In this document: positions 54,039 through 63,993 of the stretch, piece by piece
Numbering within the stretch: position 1 is the stretch's first letter
How the letters are laid out: every line of letters begins with the position of its first letter
Source: Actinomycetota bacterium
GTDB lineage: Bacteria > Actinomycetota > Acidimicrobiia > Acidimicrobiales > Ilumatobacteraceae
Direction of reading: 5' to 3'
Length of the DNA: 64,000 nucleotides
NCBI GenBank assembly: GCA_026393475.1
Contig: JAPLAA010000008.1
Location: 37,689-101,688, forward strand
Notes under the pieces: model-generated
What the model saw: only the letters and a program-made list of their open reading frames with translations
Database searches by the model: none
What the model was told of the DNA's origin: nothing
Position numbers and translations under genes: made by a program

Positions 54039-55516
54039 GCACTCATCTCCATCTCGATCAATCGCTGCTCGGAGGCGAGCGCACCGGCCACCTCGCCGAC
54101 GATTCGGCCGTCTCGCATCACGAACACCCTGTCGGTCACGAGGCCGACCTCCTGGAAGTCAGTGGAGCACACGACGATCGCAGCGCCTTCATTCGCCAAT
54201 CGCCGCAGGGTTGCGTAGATCTCCATCTTCGACGGGATGTCGATGCCGGCGGTGGGTTCGTCGAACACGAGGACGGGAGTGCCGACCTCCATCCACCTGC
54301 CGATGATGACCTTCTGCTGATTGCCACCGGACAAGGTTCGAACGCCGCGGTCGGCGCTGTCGGACTTGACGTTGGCCGCCTTCATCAGCATCGTCGCGAC
54401 CTTGCGCTGACGTCGCGGCATCACCACGGGCGGGCCGGGCACCGCCAGGCGGCCGAGCAACAGGTTGTCCGCGATCGTCTTGTCGAGCAGCAGTCCGCGA
54501 CGCTTGCGGTCCGACGGCAGGAAGGCCACGGCACTCGCAGCACCGGTGCGTGACCGGAGACGTCTTCCGCCTCCCAGTACCACCGATCCCGACGACGGGC
54601 GCCTCGCTCCCACCAACAACGCTGCCAGCTCGGTGGTGCCGGAGCCGGTTCCGCCGGTGAACCCCACCACTTCGCCCGGGTAGATCTCGCAGCTCACGCC
54701 GCGCACACGGGTGCCAGCGTGGACGTCGACGAGCGAGATCGCCGGCCCGCCGTCGCGGTTGCAGCTGTCCGTGCGGTCGACCGTGTGGGACACCTCGCCG
54801 AACATCTCGTTGACGAGCTGGTCCGGGGTCAGGCCGGCGACGGCACCGTTGAACACCTGGCGACCGTCGCGCAACACCGTGACCGTGTCGGCAAGATGGA
54901 AGATCTCGTCGAGGTGGTGCGAGATGTACAGCACCGCGACGCCACGAGCGCGCAGCGCGTTGACCACGTCGAACAGGCGCTCGACCTCCACACGGCTGAG
55001 CGACGCGGTGGGCTCGTCCATGATGATCGCTCGCGCGCCGTAGTCGACGGCACGGGCGATCTCGATCAGCTGCCACTGGGCCACGGAGAGTCCGCGCACG
55101 CTGGATCGTGGATCGAGTTCGAGGCCGAGCACGGCGAGACGCTCCGATGCTTCCGACATCGTGCGACGCCACGACACCAACCCCGTTCCGGGAAGGCGGT
55201 CGAGCATGACGTTCTCGCCGACCGACAGGTCTCGGGCGATCTGACGCTCCTGGTAGATCACGCGGATCCCCAACGCCTGGAACGCCCGGCGGGAGGCGTT
55301 CGCGACGACCGATCCATCGACGCTGACGGTGCCGCTGTCGGCCTGGATCGCACCGCTCGCGATCTTGATGAGCGTCGACTTCCCGGCACCGTTCTCGCCG
55401 ACGAGGGCGTGGACCTCGCCCGGCATCAACCGCAGCGACACGTCGTCCAGCGCGCGGGCTCCCGGGTACGACTTGCTGATACCGCTCAGATCGAGTGCAG
55501 GAGCCTGGAGGTTCAT
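54035..55516 (-). CDS. sugar-type ABC transporter ATP-binding protein (double ABC, RbsA-like)
   Basis: VGENGAGKSTLIKIASGAIQ, LSGGNQQKVIIGRWMEVGTPVLVFDEPTAGIDI. Confidence 0.95.
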   Translation of the reverse strand: MNLQAPALDLSGISKSYPGARALDDVSLRLMPGEVHALVGENGAGKSTLIKIASGAIQADSGTVSVDGSVVANASRRAFQALGIRVIYQERQIARDLSVGENVMLDRLPGTGLVSWRRTMSEASERLAVLGLELDPRSSVRGLSVAQWQLIEIARAVDYGARAIIMDEPTASLSRVEVERLFDVVNALRARGVAVLYISHHLDEIFHLADTVTVLRDGRQVFNGAVAGLTPDQLVNEMFGEVSHTVDRTDSCNRDGGPAISLVDVHAGTRVRGVSCEIYPGEVVGFTGGTGSGTTELAALLVGARRPSSGSVVLGGGRRLRSRTGAASAVAFLPSDRKRRGLLLDKTIADNLLLGRLAVPGPPVVMPRRQRKVATMLMKAANVKSDSADRGVRTLSGGNQQKVIIGRWMEVGTPVLVFDEPTAGIDIPSKMEIYATLRRLANEGAAIVVCSTDFQEVGLVTDRVFVMRDGRIVGEVAGALASEQRLIEMEMSA

Positions 55517-55586
55517 GGGGCGGGTCGACGATACGACAATGTGTGCGTCGGACGTGTGAACGCTCGGTGACGAGGACCGGCGTCCA

Positions 55587-56615
55587 TCAGTTCTTGGCCC
55601 GCACGTGGTCGGCGATGGCCGGCATGACCTTCTCGCCGTAGGCGGCGAGGGTGTGATCCTTGTCGTCGTGCTGGAGGTAGATCGAGAACTGGTCGACGCC
55701 GAGGTCCTTCAGTTGACGCATCCGCTCGATGTGCACCTCGGGCGGGCCGACGATGCAGAAGCGGTCGACGATCTCGTCGGGCACGAACGAGGTGTGGCTG
55801 TTGCCCGCCTGGCCGTGCTCGTTGTAGTCGTACCCCTGGCGGCCGGCGATGTAGTCGGTGAGCGCCTTCGGCACCGGTGCGTCGTCGCCGTAGCGGGAGA
55901 CGATGTCGGCGACGTGGTTGCCCACCATGCCACCGAACCACCGGCACTGCTCGCGGCCGTGGGCGAGCCCGGCCTCGGTGCCATCGGTGACGTAGGCGGG
56001 AGCGGCGATGCAGATCGTGATGTCGTCCGGGTTGCGGCCTGCGGCCTCGGCGGCCGAGCGCACCGCGCCGATCGTCCACTCGGCGATCGACAGGTCGGCG
56101 AGCTGGAGGATGAACCCGTCGCCCACCTCACCGGTGAGCGCGAGCGCCTTCGGTCCGTAGGCGGCGACCCACACCTCGAGCTCGCTCTTGGCGGCCCACG
56201 GCAGGCGCAGCTCGCTGCCCTTGTAGTCGACCGCACGACCGTTGCCGAGCTCGCGGATGACGTGGATGCTGTCGCGCAACGTCGCGAGCGTGGTGGGCGC
56301 TCCGTTGGTGACGCGCACGGCGGAGTCGCCACGGCCGATGCCGCACACGGTGCGGTTGCCGTACATCTCGTTGAGCGTGGCGTACACGCTCGCGGTGACG
56401 GTCCAGTCACGGGTGGCCGGGTTGGTGACCATCGGGCCGACCACCACGTTGCGCGTCTCGGCCAGGATCTGGCTGTAGATGACGTACGGCTCCTGCCACA
56501 GGATGTGGCTGTCGAAGGTCCACACGTAGGTGAACCCGTACGTCTCGGCCCGCTTGGCGAGATCGATCACGCGCGCCGACGGCGGCGTGGTCTGGAGGAC
56601 GACTCCGAAGTCCAT
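55587..56615 (-). CDS. LLM-class F420/flavin-dependent oxidoreductase
   Basis: MDFGVVLQTTPPSARVIDLAKRAETYGFTYVWTFDSH..., GIGRGDSAVRV. Confidence 0.92.
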   Translation of the reverse strand: MDFGVVLQTTPPSARVIDLAKRAETYGFTYVWTFDSHILWQEPYVIYSQILAETRNVVVGPMVTNPATRDWTVTASVYATLNEMYGNRTVCGIGRGDSAVRVTNGAPTTLATLRDSIHVIRELGNGRAVDYKGSELRLPWAAKSELEVWVAAYGPKALALTGEVGDGFILQLADLSIAEWTIGAVRSAAEAAGRNPDDITICIAAPAYVTDGTEAGLAHGREQCRWFGGMVGNHVADIVSRYGDDAPVPKALTDYIAGRQGYDYNEHGQAGNSHTSFVPDEIVDRFCIVGPPEVHIERMRQLKDLGVDQFSIYLQHDDKDHTLAAYGEKVMPAIADHVRAKN

Positions 56616-56632
56616 GTGCGTCGTGGCTCCTG

Positions 56633-58120
56633 TCAGCGGTTCTGCGGGAAGCCGAGGTCGACGGTCGACGTGCGCGGGTCGGGCCAGCGGCTGGTGACCA
56701 CCTTGGTACGGGTGAAGAAGTTGATGCCGTCGGGGCCGTACATGTGCTGATCGCCGAACAGCGACGCCTTCCAGCCGCCGAAGCTGTAGTAGCTGACCGG
56801 CACCGGGATCGGCACGTTGACGCCGACCATGCCGACCTGCACGTCGAACTCGAACTGGCGGGCGACGCCGCCGTCGCGGGTGAAGATCGCCGTGCCGTTG
56901 CCGTACAGGTTGTCGTTGATGAGCTGCAGGCCCTCGTCGTAGCTGCCGATGCGGGTGACCGTGAGCACGGGGCCGAAGATCTCGTCGTCGTAGCACTTCA
57001 TGCCGGGCTTGGCGTGGTCGATGAGGCTCGGGTTGAGGAAGAAGCCGCCGTTGTCGGGAGCGCCCTGACGGCCGTCGACGACCACCGTCGCACCTTCCTC
57101 CGCAGCGCCGGCGACGTAGCCGGCGACCTTGTCCCGGTGCTCGCCGGTGATGAGCGGGCCCATCTCGTTGCCGGGCTCGCTCGCGGGGCCGACCTTGATG
57201 TCGGGGATGCGCGCCTGGATCCGCTCGATGAGGGCATCGGCCACGGAGTCGACCGCGAGCACGACGCTGATCGCCATGCACCGCTCGCCGGCCGACCCGT
57301 ACGCCGCGCTGACCGCTGCGTCGGCGGCCATGTCGAGATCGGCGTCGGGCAGCACGAGCATGTGGTTCTTCGCACCGCCGAGCGCCTGCACGCGCTTGCC
57401 GTTCTTCGTGCCGGTCTCGTAGATGTACTTCGCGATCGGGGTCGACCCGACGAAGCTGACGGCGGCGATGTCGGGATGCGTGAGGATCGTGTCGACGGCC
57501 TCCTTGTCGCCGTTGACGACGTTGAAGCAGCCGTCGGGCAGACCCGCCTGCTTCAGCAGCTCGGCGAGGAACATCGACGCCGACGGGTCCTTCTCGCTCG
57601 GCTTCAGCACGAACGTGTTGCCGCAGGCGAGGGCGTTGGCGAACATCCACATCGGCACCATCGCCGGGAAGTTGAACGGCGTGATGCCGGCCACCACGCC
57701 GAGCGGCTGCTTGATCGAGTACACGTCGACGCCCGTCGACGCCTGCTCGCTGTAGCCGCCCTTCAGCAGGTTGGGCACGCCGCACGCGAACTCGACGTTC
57801 TCGAGGCCGCGGGCCACCTCGCCGAGCGCATCGCTGAGCACCTTGCCGTGCTCGGCCGACAACAGCGAGGCGATCTCCTTGCGGTTGGCGGAGATGAGCT
57901 CGCGCATGTTGAACATCACCTCGGCCCGGCGCGACAGGTTGGTGGCGCGCCAAGCGGGGAACGCCGCCTTGGCGACGGCGATGACCGCCGACACCTCGTC
58001 GGCCGAGGCGAGGTCGACCGACGCGGCCTGCTCACCCGTCGCCGGGTTCCAGACGACGCCCGAACGGCCCGACGTTCCTTCGACGACCTTGCCGTCGATC
58101 CAATGGCTGATGCGTTGCAT
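56633..58120 (-). CDS. mmsA: CoA-acylating methylmalonate-semialdehyde dehydrogenase
   Basis: ITPFNFPAMVPMWMFANALACGNTFVLKPSEKDPS, GERCMAISVVLAV. Confidence 0.95.
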   Translation of the reverse strand: MQRISHWIDGKVVEGTSGRSGVVWNPATGEQAASVDLASADEVSAVIAVAKAAFPAWRATNLSRRAEVMFNMRELISANRKEIASLLSAEHGKVLSDALGEVARGLENVEFACGVPNLLKGGYSEQASTGVDVYSIKQPLGVVAGITPFNFPAMVPMWMFANALACGNTFVLKPSEKDPSASMFLAELLKQAGLPDGCFNVVNGDKEAVDTILTHPDIAAVSFVGSTPIAKYIYETGTKNGKRVQALGGAKNHMLVLPDADLDMAADAAVSAAYGSAGERCMAISVVLAVDSVADALIERIQARIPDIKVGPASEPGNEMGPLITGEHRDKVAGYVAGAAEEGATVVVDGRQGAPDNGGFFLNPSLIDHAKPGMKCYDDEIFGPVLTVTRIGSYDEGLQLINDNLYGNGTAIFTRDGGVARQFEFDVQVGMVGVNVPIPVPVSYYSFGGWKASLFGDQHMYGPDGINFFTRTKVVTSRWPDPRTSTVDLGFPQNR

Positions 58121-58186
58121 GTGAGTGCTCCTGTGCGCTCGAGTGGAAACCCGGGAGGGGACGCCCCGGGGCGTGGTCCGGAGGGG

Positions 58187-59629
58187 TCAGACCAGGTACT
58201 GCGACAGCCCGCGACGGACGTACTGGCCGTGGCCCTTGCGTCCGAGGTAGGTGTCGTTCTGGACCACGACGGTGCCGCGGCTGAGCACGGTGTCGACCTT
58301 GCCGTCGATCACCCAGCCCTCCCAGGCGCTGTGGTCCATGTTCATGTGGTGCTTGTCGTTGATGCCGATCTTGGTCTTGGTGTTGGGATCCCACACCACG
58401 ACGTCGGCGTCGCTGCCGGGCGCGATGACGCCCTTCTTCGGGTACATGCCGAACATGCGCGCCGGCGTGGTGCAGCAGGTCTCGACCCAGCGCTCGAGGC
58501 TGAGCTCGCCGGCGACGACACCCTGGTAGATCAGCTCCATGCGATGCTCGACGCCGCCGATGCCGTTCGGGATCTTCGAGAAGTCGCCCAGGCCGAGCTC
58601 CTTCTGGTCCTTGAAGCAGAACGGGCAGTGGTCGGTGCTGACCACCGCGAGCTCGTTCATGCGCAGGCCCTTCCACAGGTCGCCCTGGTGGCCGTGGCCC
58701 ATCTGACCGATGTAGTGCGGGTCGTGGTCCTTCGAGCGCACCGGCGTGGAGCACACCCACTTCGACCCCTCGAAGCCGGGCTGGCCGAGGGTCTCCTCGA
58801 GGGTGAGCCACAGGTACTGCGGGCACGTCTCGGCGAAGACGTTGCGGCCGTGGTGGCGGGCGGCGGCGACCTCGTTGAGCGCGTCGCCGGCCGACATGTG
58901 GACGATGTACAGCGGCACGTTGCCGGCCACGTGGCTGAGCACGATCGCCCGGTGCGTGGCCTCGGCCTCGAGCGGCGAGGGCCGGGTGTAGCTGTGGTAG
59001 CGCGGGTCGGTCTCGCCGCGGGCGAGCGCCTGCTGCACGAGCACGTCGATCGCGATGCCGTTCTCGGCGTGCATCATGATGACCGCGCCGCAGTCGGCGG
59101 CGGTCTGCATCGCCTTCAGGATCTGGCCGTCGTCGCTGTAGAAGACGCCCGGGTAGGCCATGAACAGCTTGAAGCTGCTGATGCCCTCGTGCTCGGTGAG
59201 GTACCGCAGCGCCTTGAGCGACTCGTCGTCGACACCGCCGATGATCTGGTGGAAGGCGTAGTCGATGGCGCACTCGCCGTCGGCCTTGCGGTGCCACTCG
59301 GCCAGGCCGTCGAACACGTTCTCGCCGGCGCGCTGCACGGCCATGTCGACGATGGTGGTGACGCCACCCCACGCCGCCGCCCGGGTGCCGGTCTCGAACG
59401 TGTCGCTCGCGAACGTGCCGCCGAAGGGCAACTCCATGTGCGTGTGCACGTCGACGCCGCCGGGGATGACGTACTTGCCCGCCGCGTCGATGACGGTGTC
59501 CATGCCCTCGTCGGTGAAGTACCCGGTCGAGCCGAGCGCCGTGATCGTCTCACCGTCGATGAGCACGTCCTGCGCGATCACCCCGGTCGTCGAGATGACC
59601 TTGCCGTTCTTGATGAGCGTCCTTGCCAT
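58187..59629 (-). CDS. hydA: dihydropyrimidinase / D-hydantoinase
   Basis: GGVDVHTHMELPFGG, IMMHAENG, STDHCPFCFKDQKELG, GSDADVVVWDP. Confidence 0.95.
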   Translation of the reverse strand: MARTLIKNGKVISTTGVIAQDVLIDGETITALGSTGYFTDEGMDTVIDAAGKYVIPGGVDVHTHMELPFGGTFASDTFETGTRAAAWGGVTTIVDMAVQRAGENVFDGLAEWHRKADGECAIDYAFHQIIGGVDDESLKALRYLTEHEGISSFKLFMAYPGVFYSDDGQILKAMQTAADCGAVIMMHAENGIAIDVLVQQALARGETDPRYHSYTRPSPLEAEATHRAIVLSHVAGNVPLYIVHMSAGDALNEVAAARHHGRNVFAETCPQYLWLTLEETLGQPGFEGSKWVCSTPVRSKDHDPHYIGQMGHGHQGDLWKGLRMNELAVVSTDHCPFCFKDQKELGLGDFSKIPNGIGGVEHRMELIYQGVVAGELSLERWVETCCTTPARMFGMYPKKGVIAPGSDADVVVWDPNTKTKIGINDKHHMNMDHSAWEGWVIDGKVDTVLSRGTVVVQNDTYLGRKGHGQYVRRGLSQYLV

Positions 59630-59668
59630 GTGGGTTCCCCTTCCCTCGTTCCGTCTGTCCGTCGGTGT

Positions 59669-59730
59669 GTTCGTCGGTGTTCGTCGGTGTTCGTCGGTGG
59701 TTCGTCGGTGGTTCGTCGGTGTTCGTCGTG
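59669..59730. repeat. 10-11 bp tandem repeat x6 in the spacer between hydantoinase and carbamoyl hydrolase genes
   Basis: gttcgtcggt(g) repeated. Confidence 0.9.
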
Positions 59731-59738
59731 GCGTGTGA

Positions 59739-60599
59739 TCAGTGCTCGACGAGCTCGTCGTACGCGTCCGGACGACGGTCACGGTAGAACGCCCAGCGGT
59801 CGCGGACCTGCTTGATCTTGTCCATGTCGAGGTCGCGCACGATCAGCTCGGGCTGGTACGCGTCGCCGACCTCGCCGACGAACTTGCCCTCGGGATCGAC
59901 GAAGTAGCTCTGCCCGTAGAAGTCGTTCTCGCCGAGCGGCTCGATGCCCACCCGGTTGATCGCACCGACGTAGTAGATGTTGGCGACGGCCGATGCCGGC
60001 TGCTCGAGGCGCCACAGGTACTCGCTGAGCCCGCGGTGCGTGGCCGACGGGTTGAACACGATCTCCGCGCCGTTGAGGCCGAGCGCACGCCAGCCCTCGG
60101 GGAAGTGGCGGTCGTAGCAGATGTACACGCCGACCTTGCCGACGGCGGTGTCGAACACGGGATACCCGCCGGTGCCGGGCTTGAAGTAGAACTTCTCCCA
60201 GAACCCCTTGGTCTGCGGGATGTGCTGCTTGCGGTACTTGCCGAGGTAGCTGCCGTCGGCGTCGATCACCGCAGCGGTGTTGTAGTAGATGCCCGGCTGG
60301 ACGATCTCGTACATCGGCAGCACCATCACCATGCCGAGCTCCTTGGCGAGCGCCATGAACCGCTGGGTGGTGGGACCGTCGGGGATGTACTCGGTGTACT
60401 CGTAGTACTCGGTGTCCTGCACCTGGCAGAAGTACGGGCCGTAGAACAGCTCCTGGAAGCAGATGACCTGCGCACCCTGGGCAGCAGCCTCGCGGGCGTA
60501 CTGCTCGTGCTTGTCGATCATCTCGGCCTTCGTGCCCGGCCAATCGGTCTGCACCAGTGCCGCGCGAACGGTGCGGCCCCCCGTCGACGTGTCGCTCAT
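59739..60599 (-). CDS. beta-ureidopropionase / N-carbamoyl amidohydrolase (nitrilase superfamily)
   Basis: VRAALVQTDWPGTK, ICFQELFYGPYFCQ, YRKQHIPQTKGFWEKFYF, VGVYICYDRHFPEG. Confidence 0.94.
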   Translation of the reverse strand: MSDTSTGGRTVRAALVQTDWPGTKAEMIDKHEQYAREAAAQGAQVICFQELFYGPYFCQVQDTEYYEYTEYIPDGPTTQRFMALAKELGMVMVLPMYEIVQPGIYYNTAAVIDADGSYLGKYRKQHIPQTKGFWEKFYFKPGTGGYPVFDTAVGKVGVYICYDRHFPEGWRALGLNGAEIVFNPSATHRGLSEYLWRLEQPASAVANIYYVGAINRVGIEPLGENDFYGQSYFVDPEGKFVGEVGDAYQPELIVRDLDMDKIKQVRDRWAFYRDRRPDAYDELVEH

Positions 60600-60699
60600 G
60601 CGGCGGATCGTAATGTTCCACCCTGGTGCTGACAATGGCGATATTGTGCCCGCACAAACCGTTACACGCCGTTCACAGGGACCGGCGGGAAAGGCCCGA

Positions 60700-62052
60700 G
60701 TGGACCTCGCATCGGTGATCTCGAACGGCATCGACGATCGCAGCGCGAAGGGCATCGCCGCGGCCATCGGACGGCTGGTGTCCTCCGGCGAGCTGCAGCC
60801 CGGGAACCGGCTCCCCACGGTCCGCGAACTCTCGCGGGCCCTCGGCGTGTCGCCCACCACCGTCAGCGAGGCGTGGCAGACCCTGGCCCTCGTCGGGGCG
60901 ATCGACGCCCGCGGCCGACAGGGCACCTTCGTCCGACAGCCCACCGGACCGGGCTCGCCCCGCCGCTACCGCCGGGTCACCGAGGGGCCCGGCCACTTCG
61001 CGCTCGACCTCTCCACCGGCACCCCCGATCCGGCACTGCTGCCCGACCTCGGCCCGGTCATCGCCCGGGTGAGCGGCCAGGCGCTCACGTCCAGCTACCT
61101 CGACCAACCGGTGCTGCCCGCCCTCGACGAACGCCTGCGCGCCGGATGGCCGTTCCGCCCCGAAGAACTCACCGTGGTCGACGGCGCGATGGACGCGCTC
61201 GACCGGGTGGCGCAGGTGATCGTGAGGCTCGGCGACCGTGTCGTCGTCGAGCACCCTGCGTTCCCGCCGGTACTCGACCTGCTCGAGCAACTCGGCGCCG
61301 TCACGATCGGCGTCGACGTCGACGACGAGGGCATGGTGCCCGAACAGCTGGCCGCCGCGCTCGATCAGCGACCCGTCGCGGTGTTCTGCCAGCCGAGGGC
61401 CCACAACCCCACCGGCGTCACGATGAGCCGCCGCCGCGCCAAGGTGCTCGCCGATCTGCTGCAGCACCACGACGCCCGGCCGATCGTCGTCGAGGACGAC
61501 CACTCCGGCGACATCGCCAGCGGCAAGCTCGTCAGCTTCGGTCAGCGCCTGCCCGCCCGCACGGTCCACGTCCGCAGCTACTCCAAGAGCCACGGACCCG
61601 ACCTCCGACTCGCAGCGGTCGGGGGCGCGGGCGACGTGATCACTGCGGTCGCGAACCGGCGCCTGCTCGGCCCCGGGTGGAGCAGCCGCATCCTGCAGGC
61701 CGTGCTGCTCGAGATGCTCGACGACCCCGCCACGCTCGACGCGGTCGCGGCGGCCCGCGACGAGTACGCCGCCCGGCGCAGTGCGATCACCTCCGTGCTC
61801 GACACCCACGGCGTGCCCTTCACCGGCACCGACGGCATCAACCTGTGGATGCGCGTGCGCGACGAGCGCTCGGCACTGCTCACGCTCGCGGCCCAGGGCG
61901 TCGGCGCCGCGCCGGGCGAGCCGTTCCAGGTGCGCGACGACGACCCGCACATCCGCGTCACCGTCGGACTCGTGCCCACGACGGAACAACGGCTGGCCGG
62001 CCGCCTGGCCGAGGCTGCCAACCTGCAGCCCAACCGCTCCGGTCAGCGCTGA
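60700..62052 (+). CDS. MocR-type GntR/aminotransferase-fold transcriptional regulator
   Basis: GELQPGNRLPTVRELSRALGVSPTTVSEAWQ plus PLP aminotransferase domain (SYSKSHGPDLRLAAVGG). Confidence 0.93.
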   Translation: MDLASVISNGIDDRSAKGIAAAIGRLVSSGELQPGNRLPTVRELSRALGVSPTTVSEAWQTLALVGAIDARGRQGTFVRQPTGPGSPRRYRRVTEGPGHFALDLSTGTPDPALLPDLGPVIARVSGQALTSSYLDQPVLPALDERLRAGWPFRPEELTVVDGAMDALDRVAQVIVRLGDRVVVEHPAFPPVLDLLEQLGAVTIGVDVDDEGMVPEQLAAALDQRPVAVFCQPRAHNPTGVTMSRRRAKVLADLLQHHDARPIVVEDDHSGDIASGKLVSFGQRLPARTVHVRSYSKSHGPDLRLAAVGGAGDVITAVANRRLLGPGWSSRILQAVLLEMLDDPATLDAVAAARDEYAARRSAITSVLDTHGVPFTGTDGINLWMRVRDERSALLTLAAQGVGAAPGEPFQVRDDDPHIRVTVGLVPTTEQRLAGRLAEAANLQPNRSGQR

Positions 62053-62074
62053 CCAGCGGGCCGACCGGCCCACG

Positions 62075-62881
62075 TCACATCGGGGACGACTTCACCAGCT
62101 CGTGGGCCATGGCGCACTCGGCGTCGAGCACGCCCGGCTCGGTCGCGTCGGCCGGGCCGTCCGGACCGATCACGCTGCCGAACAGGGCGAGCGGCAGCGG
62201 TTCCGCGTCGGCATCCCAGGGCTCGCGCACGTCGGCGATCCGGGTCGACATCGTCGTGAACAGCGGCTCGGGCAGGCGTCGGCCGCGCCCGGCCACGAGC
62301 CAGGTGGGCACCTCGCTGCAATAGGCCACGCTCGCCAACGCCCGCGAGCCGGGGGACGCGAGGACCTCGCCCGCTCCGGCCGCCATCGCCTCCACCAGCA
62401 CGACGTCGGCTGCCACGGCTGCGGCAGCGATGCCGGCTGCCGGCACGACCTCGGCCTCGATGTCGGCCCGCTGGAGTCGGCGGACGAACGAGCTGCCCTC
62501 GTCGTCGGCGTCGACCGCGAGCACCCGGATGTCGCCTCGCCGCATCACGGCGTCACCGATGAGATCGGGCCACCCCACCACGCAGACGGTGGCGTCGTCG
62601 GGCAGGAGATCGAAGAGGTGGTCGGGCGTGCGGTCGTGCTCGACCTCGCTCGCGAGCTGGTGAGCCGCGTCGAACGGGCGCGCCGAGGTGAGCAACGACG
62701 AGCAGAACCACCACAGCGGGCCGCTGGTGGGATGGCGTTCGACGATCCGCCGGCAGGCGATCACCAGACCGGCCGGCTCGAACTGGAGACCGCGCAACGC
62801 GCCGGCGGTCTCGCGCACGAGCATCCGCTGGTCGCCACCCGACGCCCTGGCCACGTAGCGGAGACGTTCGATGGGATGCAC
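62075..62881 (-). CDS. hypothetical protein, eIF-2B alpha/beta/delta-like fold suspected
   Basis: DVVLVEAMAAGAGEVLASPGSRALASVAYCSEVPTWLVAGRGRRL. Confidence 0.6.
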   Translation of the reverse strand: MHPIERLRYVARASGGDQRMLVRETAGALRGLQFEPAGLVIACRRIVERHPTSGPLWWFCSSLLTSARPFDAAHQLASEVEHDRTPDHLFDLLPDDATVCVVGWPDLIGDAVMRRGDIRVLAVDADDEGSSFVRRLQRADIEAEVVPAAGIAAAAVAADVVLVEAMAAGAGEVLASPGSRALASVAYCSEVPTWLVAGRGRRLPEPLFTTMSTRIADVREPWDADAEPLPLALFGSVIGPDGPADATEPGVLDAECAMAHELVKSSPM

Positions 62882-62969
62882 GCCGCGAACCTAGTGGCGA
62901 TCCCCCGCCGGTGCACCGCCGCGGTCGGGGTCCGAGTTCCAGCTGCGGGTCGGAGGACCCGCGGGCGGG

Positions 62970-63347
62970 TCATTCCACGACGAGGGTGAACACCACCTGT
63001 TCGGTGTCGTGGGTCTCGACCTCGAACTCGCCGGCCTCGTCGGCGACGAAGGTGATCGTGACGTCCGTGCCCTCGCTCTCGATGTCGTAGCCGTGCACGT
63101 GGAACTCGTGCTCCTCGGCGGCGGTGATGTGGAGCGACACGGTCGAGCCCTTGGCGACGGTCTGAGTGGTCGGCTCGGCGGCGTCAGCGTCGACGTCGAT
63201 CACGATCGCGTCCGCGGATGCGGATGCGGCGATCGTGCTGCCGGTCGAGTCGTGGTGATCGGCCGATTCGTCGTCCCCGCCGCACGCCGCGAGCAGGAGG
63301 ATGGGGAGGGCACCGAGTGCCAGGGCGCGACGAAGAACGAGGCTCAT
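62970..63347 (-). CDS. cupredoxin-like lipoprotein
   Basis: LPILLLAACGGDDES lipobox; KGSTVSLHITAAEEHEFHVHGYDIE. Confidence 0.75.
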   Translation of the reverse strand: MSLVLRRALALGALPILLLAACGGDDESADHHDSTGSTIAASASADAIVIDVDADAAEPTTQTVAKGSTVSLHITAAEEHEFHVHGYDIESEGTDVTITFVADEAGEFEVETHDTEQVVFTLVVE

Positions 63348-63501
63348 GGCAGTCAGGTCGTCGGTCGGGAGCATCCGGTTCCCGGCGACATGGTGCGAGT
63401 GCCACATGCCAGGCGGGTGGCACCTGGGACTCGGACCGGCGGCTGGGACTCGGACCGCATGAGCTGGGGGCGCGACCGGTCGGCTTGGTAGCTTGTCGCC
63501 C

Positions 63502-63993
63502 GTGGCCATGAATCCTTCGCCCGACGTCGTCCTCACCTCGCTCGACGGTGACGCCCGCCCGCTCGAGGAGTGGCTCACCACGTTCCACCTCGCCAGCGTG
63601 ATCCTCGACCCGTTCACCAACGAGAGCGCCTGGATCCTGAAGACGGCGGTCCGCATCCTCGACGGCTTCCGCGGGTCCGACGCTCGGGTCAACTTCGTGC
63701 TCACCTGCACCCGCGCCGAGGCACGCGACTTCCTCGGACCGCTCACCGACGACTTCCTCGTCTACTGCGACGCCGACCGGTCCTTCGTGAAGTCCCTCGG
63801 CCTGGCCGAGCTGCCGGCGTTCGTGTTCCTCCGTACCGATGGCACCGTTCCGGCCGCCGCAGAGGGCTGGAACGCCGCCGAGTGGCGTGGCGTCGCCGAC
63901 GCGATCGCCGAGTCGTGCGCCTGGTCGCGGCCGAACATGCCGGTCGCCGGCGACCCCGGCCCGTTCCACGGCACGCCCGCGCTCGCGGGCTGA
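63502..63993 (+). CDS. thioredoxin-fold hypothetical protein
   Basis: Trx-like LPAFVFLRTDGTV; LTCTRAEARDFLG. Confidence 0.65.
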   Translation: MAMNPSPDVVLTSLDGDARPLEEWLTTFHLASVILDPFTNESAWILKTAVRILDGFRGSDARVNFVLTCTRAEARDFLGPLTDDFLVYCDADRSFVKSLGLAELPAFVFLRTDGTVPAAAEGWNAAEWRGVADAIAESCAWSRPNMPVAGDPGPFHGTPALAG

